Shown: positions 8,488 to 17,411, numbered from the stretch's first letter. The stretch: 48,796 bases of DNA from Gammaproteobacteria bacterium (GCA_013288135.1 JABDCL010000006.1:36716-85511); one strand, 5' to 3'. Notes: generated by a model from the letters alone, not told the origin. Numbers and translations are program-made.

Positions 8488-9852
8488 CTACAAAAGCCCC
8501 TGTACTGCAATTTTAAAAGCATCGCCCCGAGCTTCAAAATTACGAAACATATCAAAACTGGCACACGCTGGAGATAACAACACTCCATCCCCTGCTTCTG
8601 CTAAATGACTCGCAGCCAAAACTGCTTCTTCCATGCTATTTGCCCGTTTACACATAATATCTTTGCCCAAGACAGCTTCTAACTCGAGTGTCGCTTTACC
8701 AATTAAAATAACGGCACGACACATTTTAGGTATAATTGCTTTTAAAGGTGAAAAATCAGCATTTTTTCCTTCTCCTCCAGCAATGAGTACCCATTTTCCA
8801 GGTATTTCTGATTGTAAGCCCTTTAAAGCGGCTAGGGTTGCGCCCACATTGGTACCTTTAGAATCATTAATCCACACAACCTGTTGCCGATTCCTAACCC
8901 ATTCACAACGATGTGATAATCCCCTAAACGTACGCAATGTCGTTAACATTGCCTCTTTCGGCAAACCCACTCTTTCTCCTAATGCAAGCGCCGCTAAAGC
9001 ATTCGCAATATTATGGTGACCTAATAATTTAAGTTGTTTTTGAGGAAGCAAAAGTTCACTTCCTTTAGATAACCAATATTCATTATTTTGATATATTAAA
9101 CCATAGCCAAATTCATCCGGTGATTCTAAGCCAAATGACAGTTTAGGGATACCGGACGGACATAAAGATCCGTCACTAGTAAAGGGTGGAAGTCCACCCC
9201 ATCTTTTTTCATCACGATTAAAAACAATACTCTGACAATTCTTAAAAATTCGCATTTTTGCATTTTCATAGTCTTCTAATGTAGGGTAACGATCCATGTG
9301 ATCAGGGCAAATATTTAAAATAGTAGAAACCAAAGGTTTTAAAGAATACGTGGTTTCTAATTGAAAGCTGGATAATTCTATTACATAAAGTTCGGGGTTG
9401 GTTTCTAAAAACGATATTATTGGCGTTCCTAGATTGCCACCCACTGCAACACGAAGACCTGCAACTCGAGCCATCTCGCCTACTAAAGATGTTACCGTGC
9501 TCTTACCATTAGATCCCGTAATAGCCACAACCGGGGCTTTCGCTTCACGTGCAAATAATTCAATATCTCCAATAATTTCGGCATGTGGCAAAATGCCTTT
9601 AACTAGATCAGGATGATCTTTAGGAATACCTGGGCTTAAAATGATCGTTGTTGCTTTAGATAATTCTGAAACTAAAAACCCTCCTGTAAATACAGGAACA
9701 TTCGGATAGTGTGTCTTAAGATCTAATAATTTAGGAGGTGACTCGCGACTATCAAGAACCACAACAGGAAACTTTTGACGTGCAAAGAAACTCGCACACG
9801 CAAACCCAGTTTCACCAAGACCAATAATAACTATGTGTTCTTTATTATACAT
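8488..9852 (-). CDS. murD: UDP-N-acetylmuramoylalanine--D-glutamate ligase MurD
   Basis: MurD adds D-Glu to UDP-MurNAc-L-Ala with ATP. Evidence: the N-terminal dinucleotide-like motif IIGLGETGFA, P-loop ITGSNGKST (111-119), DHMDRYPTLEDY near 184, GHHNIANALAALALG, and WINDSKGTN with the Lys of the C-terminal domain, followed by LIAGGEGK. It has 454 residues, somewhat above the 438 of E. coli. Residues about 215-235 (KRWGGLPPFTSDGSLCPSG) have no counterpart in E. coli MurD as I recall it and are encoded by two small hairpins at 9152-9200, suggesting an in-frame palindromic insert. The ATG starts 6 bp after the mraY stop. Confidence 0.95.
   Translation of the reverse strand: MYNKEHIVIIGLGETGFACASFFARQKFPVVVLDSRESPPKLLDLKTHYPNVPVFTGGFLVSELSKATTIILSPGIPKDHPDLVKGILPHAEIIGDIELFAREAKAPVVAITGSNGKSTVTSLVGEMARVAGLRVAVGGNLGTPIISFLETNPELYVIELSSFQLETTYSLKPLVSTILNICPDHMDRYPTLEDYENAKMRIFKNCQSIVFNRDEKRWGGLPPFTSDGSLCPSGIPKLSFGLESPDEFGYGLIYQNNEYWLSKGSELLLPQKQLKLLGHHNIANALAALALGERVGLPKEAMLTTLRTFRGLSHRCEWVRNRQQVVWINDSKGTNVGATLAALKGLQSEIPGKWVLIAGGEGKNADFSPLKAIIPKMCRAVILIGKATLELEAVLGKDIMCKRANSMEEAVLAASHLAEAGDGVLLSPACASFDMFRNFEARGDAFKIAVQGLL
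9152..9200. repeat. Possible in-frame palindromic insert in murD
   Basis: Two hairpins sit side by side: ACGGA (9156-9160) with TCCGT (9169-9173), and GGGTGGA (9184-9190) with TCCACCC (9193-9199). The segment encodes part of an extra stretch in MurD. I see no second copy in this window, so membership in a repeat family is not shown. Confidence 0.45.
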
Positions 9853-9858
9853 TATAAT

Positions 9859-10941
9859 TTAACGCAATTTTAAAGTCGCTAATCCAAATAAAACCAATAT
9901 GACTGTAATAATCCAAAACCGAACTATCACTTTAGGTTCTGGCCAACCTTTTAATTCAAAATGGTGATGAATGGGTGCCATACGAAAAATACGCCGACCT
10001 GTTAATTTAAAATAAGCAACTTGCAGCATGACCGATACCGTTTCTGCCACAAATACGCCTCCCATTATAAATAATACTAATTCTTGCCTAACTAATATAG
10101 CAATGATCCCTAATGCTGCACCTAAGCCTAAAGCACCTACATCTCCCATAAAAATTTGAGCAGGGTAAGTATTAAACCACAAGAAACCAAGGCCAGCACC
10201 CACTAAGGCACCACAAAAAACAGTCACTTCTCCAACCCCTGAAATATAAGGCACCGTTAAATATTCTGCAAATTTAGCATGCCCTGTTACATAGGCAAAA
10301 ATGCCAAGCGCGCCTCCCACTAAAACTGTTGGCATAATGGCTAAACCATCTAATCCATCTGTTAGATTAACCGCTGTACTTGTGCCCACAATCACAAAAT
10401 AGCTTAACACAATGTAGAAAACACCTAAAGGAATCATGATATTTTTAAAAAATGGAACAATTAAATTTGTTTCTGCAGGGACTTCTGCTGTAAAATATAG
10501 TACAAACGCCACGCTTATTCCGATGAGTGATTGCCAAAAATATTTCCATCGAGCAGGTAACCCTTTTGGATTTTTATGTATTAGTTTTCGATAATCATCT
10601 ACCCAACCGACAGCACCAAAACTTAAAGTTACAAATAACACAATCCAAATATAGAAATTTGATAAGTCACTCCATAAGAGCGTTGTTAAAGCAATGGCAA
10701 TTAAGATTAAAGCACCCCCCATAGTAGGAGTACCTGCTTTACTAAAATGGGTTTTTGGGCCATCTTCCCGCACAACTTGTCCTACTTTATACGCAGCAAG
10801 CCAACGAATCATGTGGGGTCCCACAAGCAAAGAAATCATCAATGCTGTCATGGCTGCTAACACAGCTCGTAAGGTGATATATTGAAAAACACCAAATGCT
10901 CTATAATATTGATGTAAAAAATCTGTAATCCAAAGCAACAT
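9859..10941 (-). CDS. mraY: Phospho-N-acetylmuramoyl-pentapeptide transferase MraY
   Basis: MraY transfers phospho-MurNAc-pentapeptide to undecaprenyl phosphate, making lipid I in the inner membrane. The length (360 residues) equals E. coli MraY. About ten membrane segments and the family motifs are present: [19 protein letters not shown] (DDxx metal site), [20 protein letters not shown] and the [11 protein letters not shown] block. No inserted repeat is seen, unlike its neighbours. The ATG has a good GGAAGG SD. It lies 26 bp after murF and 6 bp before murD. Confidence 0.97.
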   Translation of the reverse strand: MLLWITDFLHQYYRAFGVFQYITLRAVLAAMTALMISLLVGPHMIRWLAAYKVGQVVREDGPKTHFSKAGTPTMGGALILIAIALTTLLWSDLSNFYIWIVLFVTLSFGAVGWVDDYRKLIHKNPKGLPARWKYFWQSLIGISVAFVLYFTAEVPAETNLIVPFFKNIMIPLGVFYIVLSYFVIVGTSTAVNLTDGLDGLAIMPTVLVGGALGIFAYVTGHAKFAEYLTVPYISGVGEVTVFCGALVGAGLGFLWFNTYPAQIFMGDVGALGLGAALGIIAILVRQELVLFIMGGVFVAETVSVMLQVAYFKLTGRRIFRMAPIHHHFELKGWPEPKVIVRFWIITVILVLFGLATLKLR

Positions 10942-10967
10942 AAATGCCTTCCTAATTTATTTCTTAA

Positions 10968-12326
10968 TTACTCTTGAACTAAAGCTACTATCACCTCTTC
11001 CATTTTCATTCCCCGTGATCCTTTCACTAAAATCGTTGTATCAGGCGCTAAAAGAGAAAGAGCCGTTTCAATCAATGCTTGTTTACTGGGAAAATGGGAA
11101 CCGACTTGAAGATCTCCCATCTTCCATTCAAATCCACGCAAAGAATGCAGTGTTAAATCCCCCACACATAATAATTTATCAATCTTTAATTGTTTGGCCA
11201 AAACACCCATTTCATAATGTAAATCAGCTGTTTTAGGCCCTAATTCAAACATATCCCCTAAAATACAAATTTTTTGCCCAGGATACTGCGATAAAACCGT
11301 TAGTGCTGCACGTACCGATGCAGGATTAGCGTTATAACTATCATCAATAATACGGGCCCCCATCAATCCAACTTTATTTTGTAATCGACCCGCAACTGGT
11401 ACAAAACTTTGTAATCCTGCTTGAATGTGTTCTAATGAAATGCCTAAAGCTCTTGCCCCTGCCGCTGCTGTTAAGGCATTCATCACATTATGCTTCCCTG
11501 GAACTGGCAAACAAATTTTAATAGAACCTGCATCAGTCACCAGCTCAAAAGAAGAATGGGTCGGTTCCTCTATTAAATGGGAACTCGTAACATCTGTCAT
11601 GGCATCTAAACCAAATGTAATCACTCTCTGACCTTGTAAAAGACTTCGCCAATAGGGTGCATGCTGATCATCTGCATTAATAACAGCTATTCCATCTTTC
11701 TTTAAATATTGATATATCTCCCCTTTTGCTTTAGCAATACCTTGTTCGCTCCCAAATATTTCCATGTGGGCAACACCTGCATTGGTAATAATACTCACTG
11801 TTGGAGAAACTAATTGCATTAAATAAGCAATATCGCCTTGTTGTCGAGCACCCATTTCTATCACTGCCATTTGATGCTCTGGCTTTAATTTTAGTAAAGT
11901 TAAAGGTACTCCAATTTCAGTATTTAAATTGCCTTTGTTTGCTAAAACTGATCCCGCCTTACTTAAAATACGGAATGACATTTCTTTAACGGTAGTTTTT
12001 CCACAACTGCCTGTTACCGCAATAATAGGAATATCAAAACGATTTCGATAGGATTTTGCAAATTGGCCTAAAGCTTTTAACGTATCCGATACCTGCAAGA
12101 CAGGCAAGGTTGTTTGAACTGCTTCACTGACCAAAACACCACTTGCTCCCCGAGCTTCTGCTTCAGAAATAAATGCGTGGCCATCGACACGCTCTCCTTT
12201 TAGGGCTACGAAAAGATCTCCTTTGGATATTGAGCGAGAATCTATAGCAACTCCCGTGCAAAGGGTATCAATGCCAACAACCTCAGTACCAATCAAGTTA
12301 GCAATTTCTTTCAACATTAAGTGCAT
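10968..12326 (-). CDS. murF: UDP-MurNAc-tripeptide--D-Ala-D-Ala ligase MurF
   Basis: MurF adds D-Ala-D-Ala to UDP-MurNAc-tripeptide, the last cytoplasmic ligation. Motifs: GVAIDSRSISKGDLFVAL near the N-terminus, P-loop VTGSCGKTTVKEM, NKGNLNTEIGVPLTLL, EMGARQQGDIAYL, NAGVAHMEIFGS, DDSYNANPASVRAAL and the C-terminal KGSRGMKMEEV. It has 452 residues, the same as E. coli MurF. The ATG has a strong AGGAGAG SD that lies within the end of murE. The two genes overlap by 10 nt, so translation is probably coupled. Confidence 0.97.
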   Translation of the reverse strand: MHLMLKEIANLIGTEVVGIDTLCTGVAIDSRSISKGDLFVALKGERVDGHAFISEAEARGASGVLVSEAVQTTLPVLQVSDTLKALGQFAKSYRNRFDIPIIAVTGSCGKTTVKEMSFRILSKAGSVLANKGNLNTEIGVPLTLLKLKPEHQMAVIEMGARQQGDIAYLMQLVSPTVSIITNAGVAHMEIFGSEQGIAKAKGEIYQYLKKDGIAVINADDQHAPYWRSLLQGQRVITFGLDAMTDVTSSHLIEEPTHSSFELVTDAGSIKICLPVPGKHNVMNALTAAAGARALGISLEHIQAGLQSFVPVAGRLQNKVGLMGARIIDDSYNANPASVRAALTVLSQYPGQKICILGDMFELGPKTADLHYEMGVLAKQLKIDKLLCVGDLTLHSLRGFEWKMGDLQVGSHFPSKQALIETALSLLAPDTTILVKGSRGMKMEEVIVALVQE

Positions 12327-13930
12327 TGTTCTCTCCTACTGTGTAATGCTTTTTTTGCTTCTGCATAATCATCTAAAGGAATTTTTTCTGTCCCCACAAT
12401 TTGATAATTTTCATGTCCTTTTCCAGCAATCAAAATAAGATCTGAGGGTGCTGCTGCTTCGATCGATTGCATAATAGCCTGAATGCGATCAGATTCAATC
12501 TGAACGGAATTTGGTTTATTCAACCCTTTCACCATATCTGCAAAAATTTGCTTTGGATCTTCAGTTCTAGAATTATCTTGCGTTATAATTAACTTATCAC
12601 TATATTTTTCTGCGATTTGTGCCATTAATGGTCGTTTCCCTCGATCTCTATCACCGCCACACCCAAAGATACACCAAAGCTTGCCACGACAATGAGACCT
12701 TAATGCCATCAATACATTCTGTAATGCATCGGGTGTATGTGCATAATCAATAACAATCAAAGGCTCTCCTGCTTTACCCCCTAAACAATTCATCCGACCA
12801 GCCACTGGTATTAAATGTTTTACGGCTTCTAACGCCCCATCAAATGGTACCCCTTGAACACAAGCAGCCGCAAGCGCCGCCAGGATATTACTTAAATTAA
12901 ATTGTCCTAATAAAGAACTGTGTAATTCTCCATTTCCCCAGGGAGTTTGAATAGTAGCATGAATGCCGGTGTCATCTAAACGGATATTGTGGGTGGTGAT
13001 TAAGGAAATCCCCCCTAACCCCCCTTTTTCAAAGTGGGGAACTAAACTATTCCCAGAAACGAAAGAAGATCCATTCTCTTCAATTCCCCACTTTGAAAAA
13101 GGGGGGTTAGGGGGGATTTTAATATCAATACTATACCCAATTATATTTTCTACTGGAATTCTCTGCTTTTTTACCAATTCATCAACTAACTTTAATCCAT
13201 AAAGATCATCCAAGTTAATAATGGCAAATTTAGGATCATGTTCCAAAAACAGCTTTTTTTTCGCTTCCCAATACTGGTGCATATCCCCATGATAATCAAG
13301 ATGATCACGAGTTAAATTGGTAAAAATGGCTGTGTGAAACTGAACACCATTCACACGACCTTGTGTGAGTGCGTGTGATGAAACCTCCATAGCCACAGCA
13401 AAAGCTTTTTCATCACGTAAATTCGCTAAATAGCGATGAACTGTGATTGCATCTGGTGTTGTTAAAGGTATGGCTTGAAGTTTGTTCGGAAATCCAACCC
13501 CCAAAGTTCCCAAAATTCCTCCCGTTTTTCCACAAAAATTTAAAATCTGTGCAAAAAAATGTGAGCATGAAGTTTTTCCATTGGTGCCTGTTATACCAAC
13601 AACCGGAAGAGTGTGAGAGGGATCATTAAAAAAACGAGAAGCAATAAATCCAAGAGTATTTTTTAAATCAGGGATCTCGATAATTGGAATTCCATTGGTA
13701 TATGGATTCTCCTCAAGTTCCCCACTTTGAAAAAGGGGGGCTAGGGGGGATTTCTTGGGCCGGCACGGAGACCGGCCCCTGCACACCAATATAGCCGAAG
13801 CACCTTTTTGGATTGCCTCAGGAATAAACAAACGACCATCCATTTTATCCCCAGGCACTGCAACAAATACCATCCCTGGTTCTATTAAACGACTGTCTAG
13901 CGTGAGTCCTGTAATACTAAGCTCAGTCAT
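12317..13930 (-). CDS. murE: UDP-MurNAc-L-Ala-D-Glu ligase MurE, with repeat-derived inserts
   Basis: MurE adds the third stem amino acid, normally meso-DAP in Gram-negatives. I start at the ATG at 13930 (MTELSITGLTLDSR; 537 residues), overlapping the ftsI stop by 3 nt. A longer frame exists but only translates ftsI in another frame. Motifs: TLDSR (10-14), P-loop GITGTNGKT (112-120), MEVSSHAL (181-188), NLTRDHLDYHGD, VAGRM, DYAHTPDAL (395-403), GCGGDRDRGKRP. The specificity motif reads DNSR (452-455) in place of DNPR. Residues about 50-80 and 271-309 are encoded by repeats A5+B5 and A3+A4, which explains a length about 40 above E. coli (495). All three ligase domains remain intact, so the enzyme is probably active. 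Confidence 0.94.
   Translation of the reverse strand: MTELSITGLTLDSRLIEPGMVFVAVPGDKMDGRLFIPEAIQKGASAILVCRGRSPCRPKKSPLAPLFQSGELEENPYTNGIPIIEIPDLKNTLGFIASRFFNDPSHTLPVVGITGTNGKTSCSHFFAQILNFCGKTGGILGTLGVGFPNKLQAIPLTTPDAITVHRYLANLRDEKAFAVAMEVSSHALTQGRVNGVQFHTAIFTNLTRDHLDYHGDMHQYWEAKKKLFLEHDPKFAIINLDDLYGLKLVDELVKKQRIPVENIIGYSIDIKIPPNPPFSKWGIEENGSSFVSGNSLVPHFEKGGLGGISLITTHNIRLDDTGIHATIQTPWGNGELHSSLLGQFNLSNILAALAAACVQGVPFDGALEAVKHLIPVAGRMNCLGGKAGEPLIVIDYAHTPDALQNVLMALRSHCRGKLWCIFGCGGDRDRGKRPLMAQIAEKYSDKLIITQDNSRTEDPKQIFADMVKGLNKPNSVQIESDRIQAIMQSIEAAAPSDLILIAGKGHENYQIVGTEKIPLDDYAEAKKALHSRREQCT
13006..13120. repeat. Inverted pair of A repeats (A3, A4) inside murE
   Basis: A3 (13006-13042) and A4 (13083-13120) are inverted copies about 37 bp long, separated by 40 bp. 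On the minus strand they encode KIPPNPPFSKWG and then [14 protein letters not shown], both in frame, so the same DNA is read in opposite orientations without a stop. The pair could form a very stable hairpin in the murE mRNA. Confidence 0.93.
13717..13784. repeat. Composite A5+B5 repeat inside murE
   Basis: A5 (13717-13753) is joined after a 3-nt spacer to B5 (13757-13784, GGGCCGGCACGGAGACCGGC). The segment encodes [21 protein letters not shown] within the MurE N-terminal domain. Here the A repeat is read in a different frame from A1 and A3. Confidence 0.92.
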
Positions 13931-15650
13931 GACACGGTGTTTGGCCAAACTGTGCAACCCGAAGTCCTTGAGAATCCATGATATCAGGGGGCACATTAAA
14001 CAAACGAAGGGCCCCAGAAGCAATTTTTGAAAACACAGGTGCAGCAATTTGACTCCCATAATAGAGTGCACCTTGTGGATCATCGATCATCACAACAATT
14101 GCAAATTGCGGATTGGAGGCAGGTGCTAATCCTGCAAAAAATGCCATGTGATTATTTTTTTGATAACCACCTTGACCCACTTTACGTGCGGTCCCCGTTT
14201 TTCCCGCCGTATGATACCCAACCACTTTAGCAGCCGTTCCTCCCCCCTGCTTCACAACACCTTCCAACATGTCAACCATTTGTCTTGCAACCACAGAATC
14301 AATCACCTGTTCTCCCGCAGGAATTTCAGATTGTTTTAAAAAAGTCACAGGCCGCTTTATGCCACCCGCTCCTAATATGGCATAGGATTGTGCTAATTGT
14401 AATGGTGTTACTGTCAAACCATATCCAAACGCTAACGTTGCTAGAACAAAAGAACTTTGTTTTGGAGCAGGATGCAAAACTCCAGTACTTTCACCCGGGA
14501 AACCACTCCCTGTGGTAGACCCAAAACCAAGCCGCGAATAAAATTGATGTAATCGATCGGGTGGTAATGATAATGTTAACTTTGTTATCCCCACATTGCT
14601 CGATTTTTGCAAAATAGTTGATACATCAATTACACCAAAATTTTTATTATCATCACGAACAACATGCCCACCCACCGTCATCCAACCTGGAGAGGTATCT
14701 ACCAATGTTGTTGGTGTAACAACCCCATTTTGTAATGCATTGGCAATACTAAATGTTTTCAATACAGAACCTGCTTCAAAAGCATCTGTTACCGCGCGGT
14801 TTCGATATCGCCCATCGTTATATAACTTTACCCGCAAATTAGAATTAAAAGAAGGTTGATTGACCATCGCTAACACTTCACCCGTTCGTACATCTAGCAC
14901 AATGGCGGTACCAGCAATTGCACGATATTTAGTCACTGCGGTTTTAAGCTCACGATAAGCGAGATATTGTAAGCGTTGATCAATGCTCAACACAACATCT
15001 TGTCCCGCACGCGTTTCTCGCAAGCCCTCTAATGTTTGAACCTCACATCCTTGGCGATCTCGTATGACTCTTTTTGCACCAGGAATACCGCGTAGGGACT
15101 CATCAAAAGCTTTTTCTAAACCCTCTTGACCGCGATCATCCACATCTGTAAATCCTAAGACGTGTGCCGCTACTTCGCCTGCTGGATAATAACGACGAAA
15201 TTCAGGATTTAAATGTACACCTGACACTGCCAGTGACGTTATTTCTGAAGAAGCATGTGGCGTAATATGGCGTTTCAAATAAACAAATTCTCGTTCACTG
15301 TTTCTCGCAATTTTCTCAAATAATTCTTCCAATGAAATATCTAATGCATTAGCCAAGGCCAATAATTGCGGATGATTCTTGTCAAATTCTTTTGGATTTA
15401 CCCACACCGATGCAACCGGTGTACTAATCGCTAAAGGTTCACCATTACGATCGGTAATCATCCCTCGGTAAGCAGGAATACTAGAAACTCGTATTGTACG
15501 AGCATCTCCTTGATTACGTAAAAAATCCTGTTCAAATATGTGTAAACTAACAACTCGAAAAACAAGTCCTCCAACGATGAAAAGAAGCGCTATGGATAGT
15601 ATTAAATACCGAATTTTATATTTTATGCTTTTACAAGTCTTATAACTCAT
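13923..15650 (-). CDS. ftsI: Septal transpeptidase FtsI (PBP3)
   Basis: FtsI cross-links septal peptidoglycan. It has a cytoplasmic tail, one N-terminal membrane anchor (ILSIALLFIVGGLVFRVVSLHIF, about residues 18-40), a dimerisation/pedestal region and a C-terminal transpeptidase domain. Active-site motifs are SVLK (SxxK, near residue 295), SSN near 349 and KTGT near 485. It has 575 residues, normal for the family. The ATG overlaps the ftsL stop by 4 nt (ATGA), and the 3' end overlaps the murE start. The C-terminal end (GLRVAQFGQTPCHD) is not repeat-derived. Confidence 0.96.
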   Translation of the reverse strand: MSYKTCKSIKYKIRYLILSIALLFIVGGLVFRVVSLHIFEQDFLRNQGDARTIRVSSIPAYRGMITDRNGEPLAISTPVASVWVNPKEFDKNHPQLLALANALDISLEELFEKIARNSEREFVYLKRHITPHASSEITSLAVSGVHLNPEFRRYYPAGEVAAHVLGFTDVDDRGQEGLEKAFDESLRGIPGAKRVIRDRQGCEVQTLEGLRETRAGQDVVLSIDQRLQYLAYRELKTAVTKYRAIAGTAIVLDVRTGEVLAMVNQPSFNSNLRVKLYNDGRYRNRAVTDAFEAGSVLKTFSIANALQNGVVTPTTLVDTSPGWMTVGGHVVRDDNKNFGVIDVSTILQKSSNVGITKLTLSLPPDRLHQFYSRLGFGSTTGSGFPGESTGVLHPAPKQSSFVLATLAFGYGLTVTPLQLAQSYAILGAGGIKRPVTFLKQSEIPAGEQVIDSVVARQMVDMLEGVVKQGGGTAAKVVGYHTAGKTGTARKVGQGGYQKNNHMAFFAGLAPASNPQFAIVVMIDDPQGALYYGSQIAAPVFSKIASGALRLFNVPPDIMDSQGLRVAQFGQTPCHD

Positions 15651-15949
15651 GGCTTTATCACCATTTCTGGATTAGGGGTAGGAACTATCATACCCAATTT
15701 TTCTCTTGCAATGCTTTCGATACGCACATCTGAACTTAAAGTACCCTGTTCTAAAAGTAAACGAGTCCATTCTATATGTAATGCATCTTTCGAATTTTGT
15801 AATTGCTGTAAAGTAGTATGTAATCTTCGACTTTGATGTTTGGTATAAATCAACATTAATGCAGATCCTAGTACACACATCACCAACAACATTAAAAAAA
15901 ATGAGCGACCCGTTAAAAGCTCTGAAATGGGACTTAATGGAACACGCAT
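15647..15949 (-). CDS. ftsL: Cell division protein FtsL
   Basis: This is a 100-residue bitopic protein: a short cytoplasmic part, a membrane segment SFFLMLLVMCVLGSALMLIY (about residues 16-35) and a periplasmic coiled coil with heptad Leu (LHTTLQQLQNSKDALHIEW). It ends with SIAREKLGMIVPTPNPEMVI, typical of FtsL. It pairs with FtsB and FtsQ in the divisome and supports FtsW/FtsI. The ATG at 15949 has a strong GGAGG SD. A longer open frame upstream only re-reads rsmH. It overlaps rsmH by 16 nt and ftsI by 4 nt. Confidence 0.92.
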   Translation of the reverse strand: MRVPLSPISELLTGRSFFLMLLVMCVLGSALMLIYTKHQSRRLHTTLQQLQNSKDALHIEWTRLLLEQGTLSSDVRIESIAREKLGMIVPTPNPEMVIKP

Positions 15950-16887
15950 GTTTCCTCCAATTTTTCTGCAACACGCATGACGGCACTCCGAGCTCTTGGA
16001 TTTTGTGCAATTTCTGAATCGCTTGGTTTTGTTTTTCGACCAATACGACGACATTTTCGATTGAGTTTGTCAAAAGTCACGGGCAATCCTCGAGGATGAT
16101 CATCCCCTCGTTCATGTTTTTGTATAAATTGTTTAACGATTCTATCTTCTAATGAATGAAAGCTAATCACAACCAATCGTCCTTCAGGAGATAATACTGC
16201 TAACCCTTGCTCTAATCCGGCTGATAATTCGTTTAATTCGTTATTTACCCATATACGAATGGCTTGAAAAGATCGTGTTGCAGGATGTTTATGTTTTTCC
16301 CAAGCAGGATTTGCTTTCTTAATTATTTCTGCTAATTGTACCGTTGTCGTTATGGGCGCTTGACTGCGAGCAGCAATAATAGCGCGAGCAATGCGTTTAT
16401 GAAAACGCTCTTCACCATATTCCTTCAATACTTTAGAGATCTCTTCTTCCGAAGCTTGATTAATCCATTCCGCTGCTGAAAACCCTGAGGTTGGATCCAT
16501 TCGCATATCCAACGGACCTTCTTCTCGAAAACTAAAGCCCCTTTCTTTATTATCCAATTGAGGGGATGAAACGCCTAAATCTAATAGAACACCCGCTACT
16601 TTACCCACAAGATTTTGGCTCTCACAAAACTGGTATAATCCCGAAAAAGGACCAAGCTGTAAGCTAAGACGAGGATCTTCTCGTTGTAGCATCAGTCCAG
16701 CTTCAATTGCAGTCGGATCTCTATCCATCGCTAATAAACGCCCTTTTTGTCCCAGTTCTTTCAATATGGCTCGCGCATGTCCTCCTCTCCCAAAAGTGGC
16801 ATCCAGGTAGACACTTTGCGGCTGTATATTTAAGCCTTTTAACACCTCTGTCACCATGACAGCTTGGTGTTTATTTAAATCTTTCAT
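15934..16887 (-). CDS. rsmH: 16S rRNA (cytosine(1402)-N4)-methyltransferase RsmH
   Basis: RsmH (MraW) methylates N4 of C1402 in the ribosomal P site using SAM. Evidence: HQAVMVTEVL at the N-terminus, SAM motif YLDATFGRGGHARAIL, LLDLGVSSPQLD, RGFSFREEGPLDMRMD, and C-terminal RLVVISFHSLEDRIVKQF and NPRARSAVMRVAE. It has 317 residues (E. coli 313). The ATG at 16887 is 9 bp after the mraZ stop with an AAGAAG SD. Confidence 0.97.
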   Translation of the reverse strand: MKDLNKHQAVMVTEVLKGLNIQPQSVYLDATFGRGGHARAILKELGQKGRLLAMDRDPTAIEAGLMLQREDPRLSLQLGPFSGLYQFCESQNLVGKVAGVLLDLGVSSPQLDNKERGFSFREEGPLDMRMDPTSGFSAAEWINQASEEEISKVLKEYGEERFHKRIARAIIAARSQAPITTTVQLAEIIKKANPAWEKHKHPATRSFQAIRIWVNNELNELSAGLEQGLAVLSPEGRLVVISFHSLEDRIVKQFIQKHERGDDHPRGLPVTFDKLNRKCRRIGRKTKPSDSEIAQNPRARSAVMRVAEKLEETCVFH

Positions 16888-16896
16888 ACTTCTTTT

Positions 16897-17355
16897 CTAC
16901 AAAGACAAAGACTGAAGTTCAATGGGTAAGGATTCTGTGTCACCCAATCCCGTTTCTAACCAACCCTCTCGGGTTTCATTCCATCGAGCTTCATCCCAAA
17001 TCTCAAATTTTTTACCTTGACCAACCAACATAATACTCTTTTGTAACCCAGCATATTCCCTTAAGGGTTGTGGCAACAAGATCCGACCGTTACTATCTAA
17101 TTCAGCTTCTGTTGCGTGCCCCACCAATAAGCGTTGGATCCTACGAACCGATCGATTAAAACTGGGTAAAGCCCCAATTTTACGCTCAATTTCTTCCCAT
17201 TCTGTTAATGGATACAAGAGTAAACAGCGTTCTTCGGTATCAATAGTTATTACAACTTGATGATCAGCCCCTCTTTTTAAATTTTCACGATAACGAATCG
17301 GAACGCTCATCCTAGCTTTATCATCTAGCTGAATTTGATTAATACCTCGAAACAC
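16897..17355 (-). CDS. mraZ: Transcriptional regulator MraZ
   Basis: MraZ is an AbrB-like DNA-binding protein that represses the mra/dcw promoter. The protein is 152 residues, like E. coli MraZ, with two SpoVT-AbrB-type repeats: FRGINQIQLDDKARMSVPIRYR at the start and ATEAELDSNGRILLPQPLREYAGL near residue 85. The start codon is GTG at 17355 with a GAGG SD 9 nt upstream. Three GTGG boxes lie 25-48 bp upstream of the gene, supporting autoregulation. Confidence 0.95.
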   Translation of the reverse strand: MFRGINQIQLDDKARMSVPIRYRENLKRGADHQVVITIDTEERCLLLYPLTEWEEIERKIGALPSFNRSVRRIQRLLVGHATEAELDSNGRILLPQPLREYAGLQKSIMLVGQGKKFEIWDEARWNETREGWLETGLGDTESLPIELQSLSL

Positions 17356-17379
17356 AATTTAAACCTCAAAAAATGTATC

Positions 17380-17403
17380 CCACTTTGTACCACATTTACC
17401 CAC
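17380..17403 (-). promoter_or_regulatory. Three MraZ-binding boxes (GTGG, 10-bp spacing)
   Basis: On the minus strand, GTGG occurs at 17403-17400, 17393-17390 and 17383-17380, spaced exactly 10 bp, reading GTGGGTAAAT, GTGGTACAAA, GTGGGATACA. MraZ in other bacteria binds three or more such direct repeats upstream of its own gene. They lie downstream of the -10 box, where binding would block transcription. Confidence 0.85.
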
Positions 17404-17411
17404 TTAATTAC

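Noticed and set aside
12963-13202. 79-residue plus-strand frame over the A3/A4 repeats
   Set aside because: It is open only because the A repeats lack stops in most frames; murE on the other strand is certain.
13931-14083. N-terminal 51-residue extension of MurE
   Set aside because: It re-reads the end of ftsI in a second frame. The ATG at 13930 gives the expected MurE start.
15672-16073. 133-residue open frame overlapping ftsL and rsmH
   Set aside because: It is the ftsL/rsmH region read in another frame. FtsL with its membrane helix, SD and conserved tail explains the locus.
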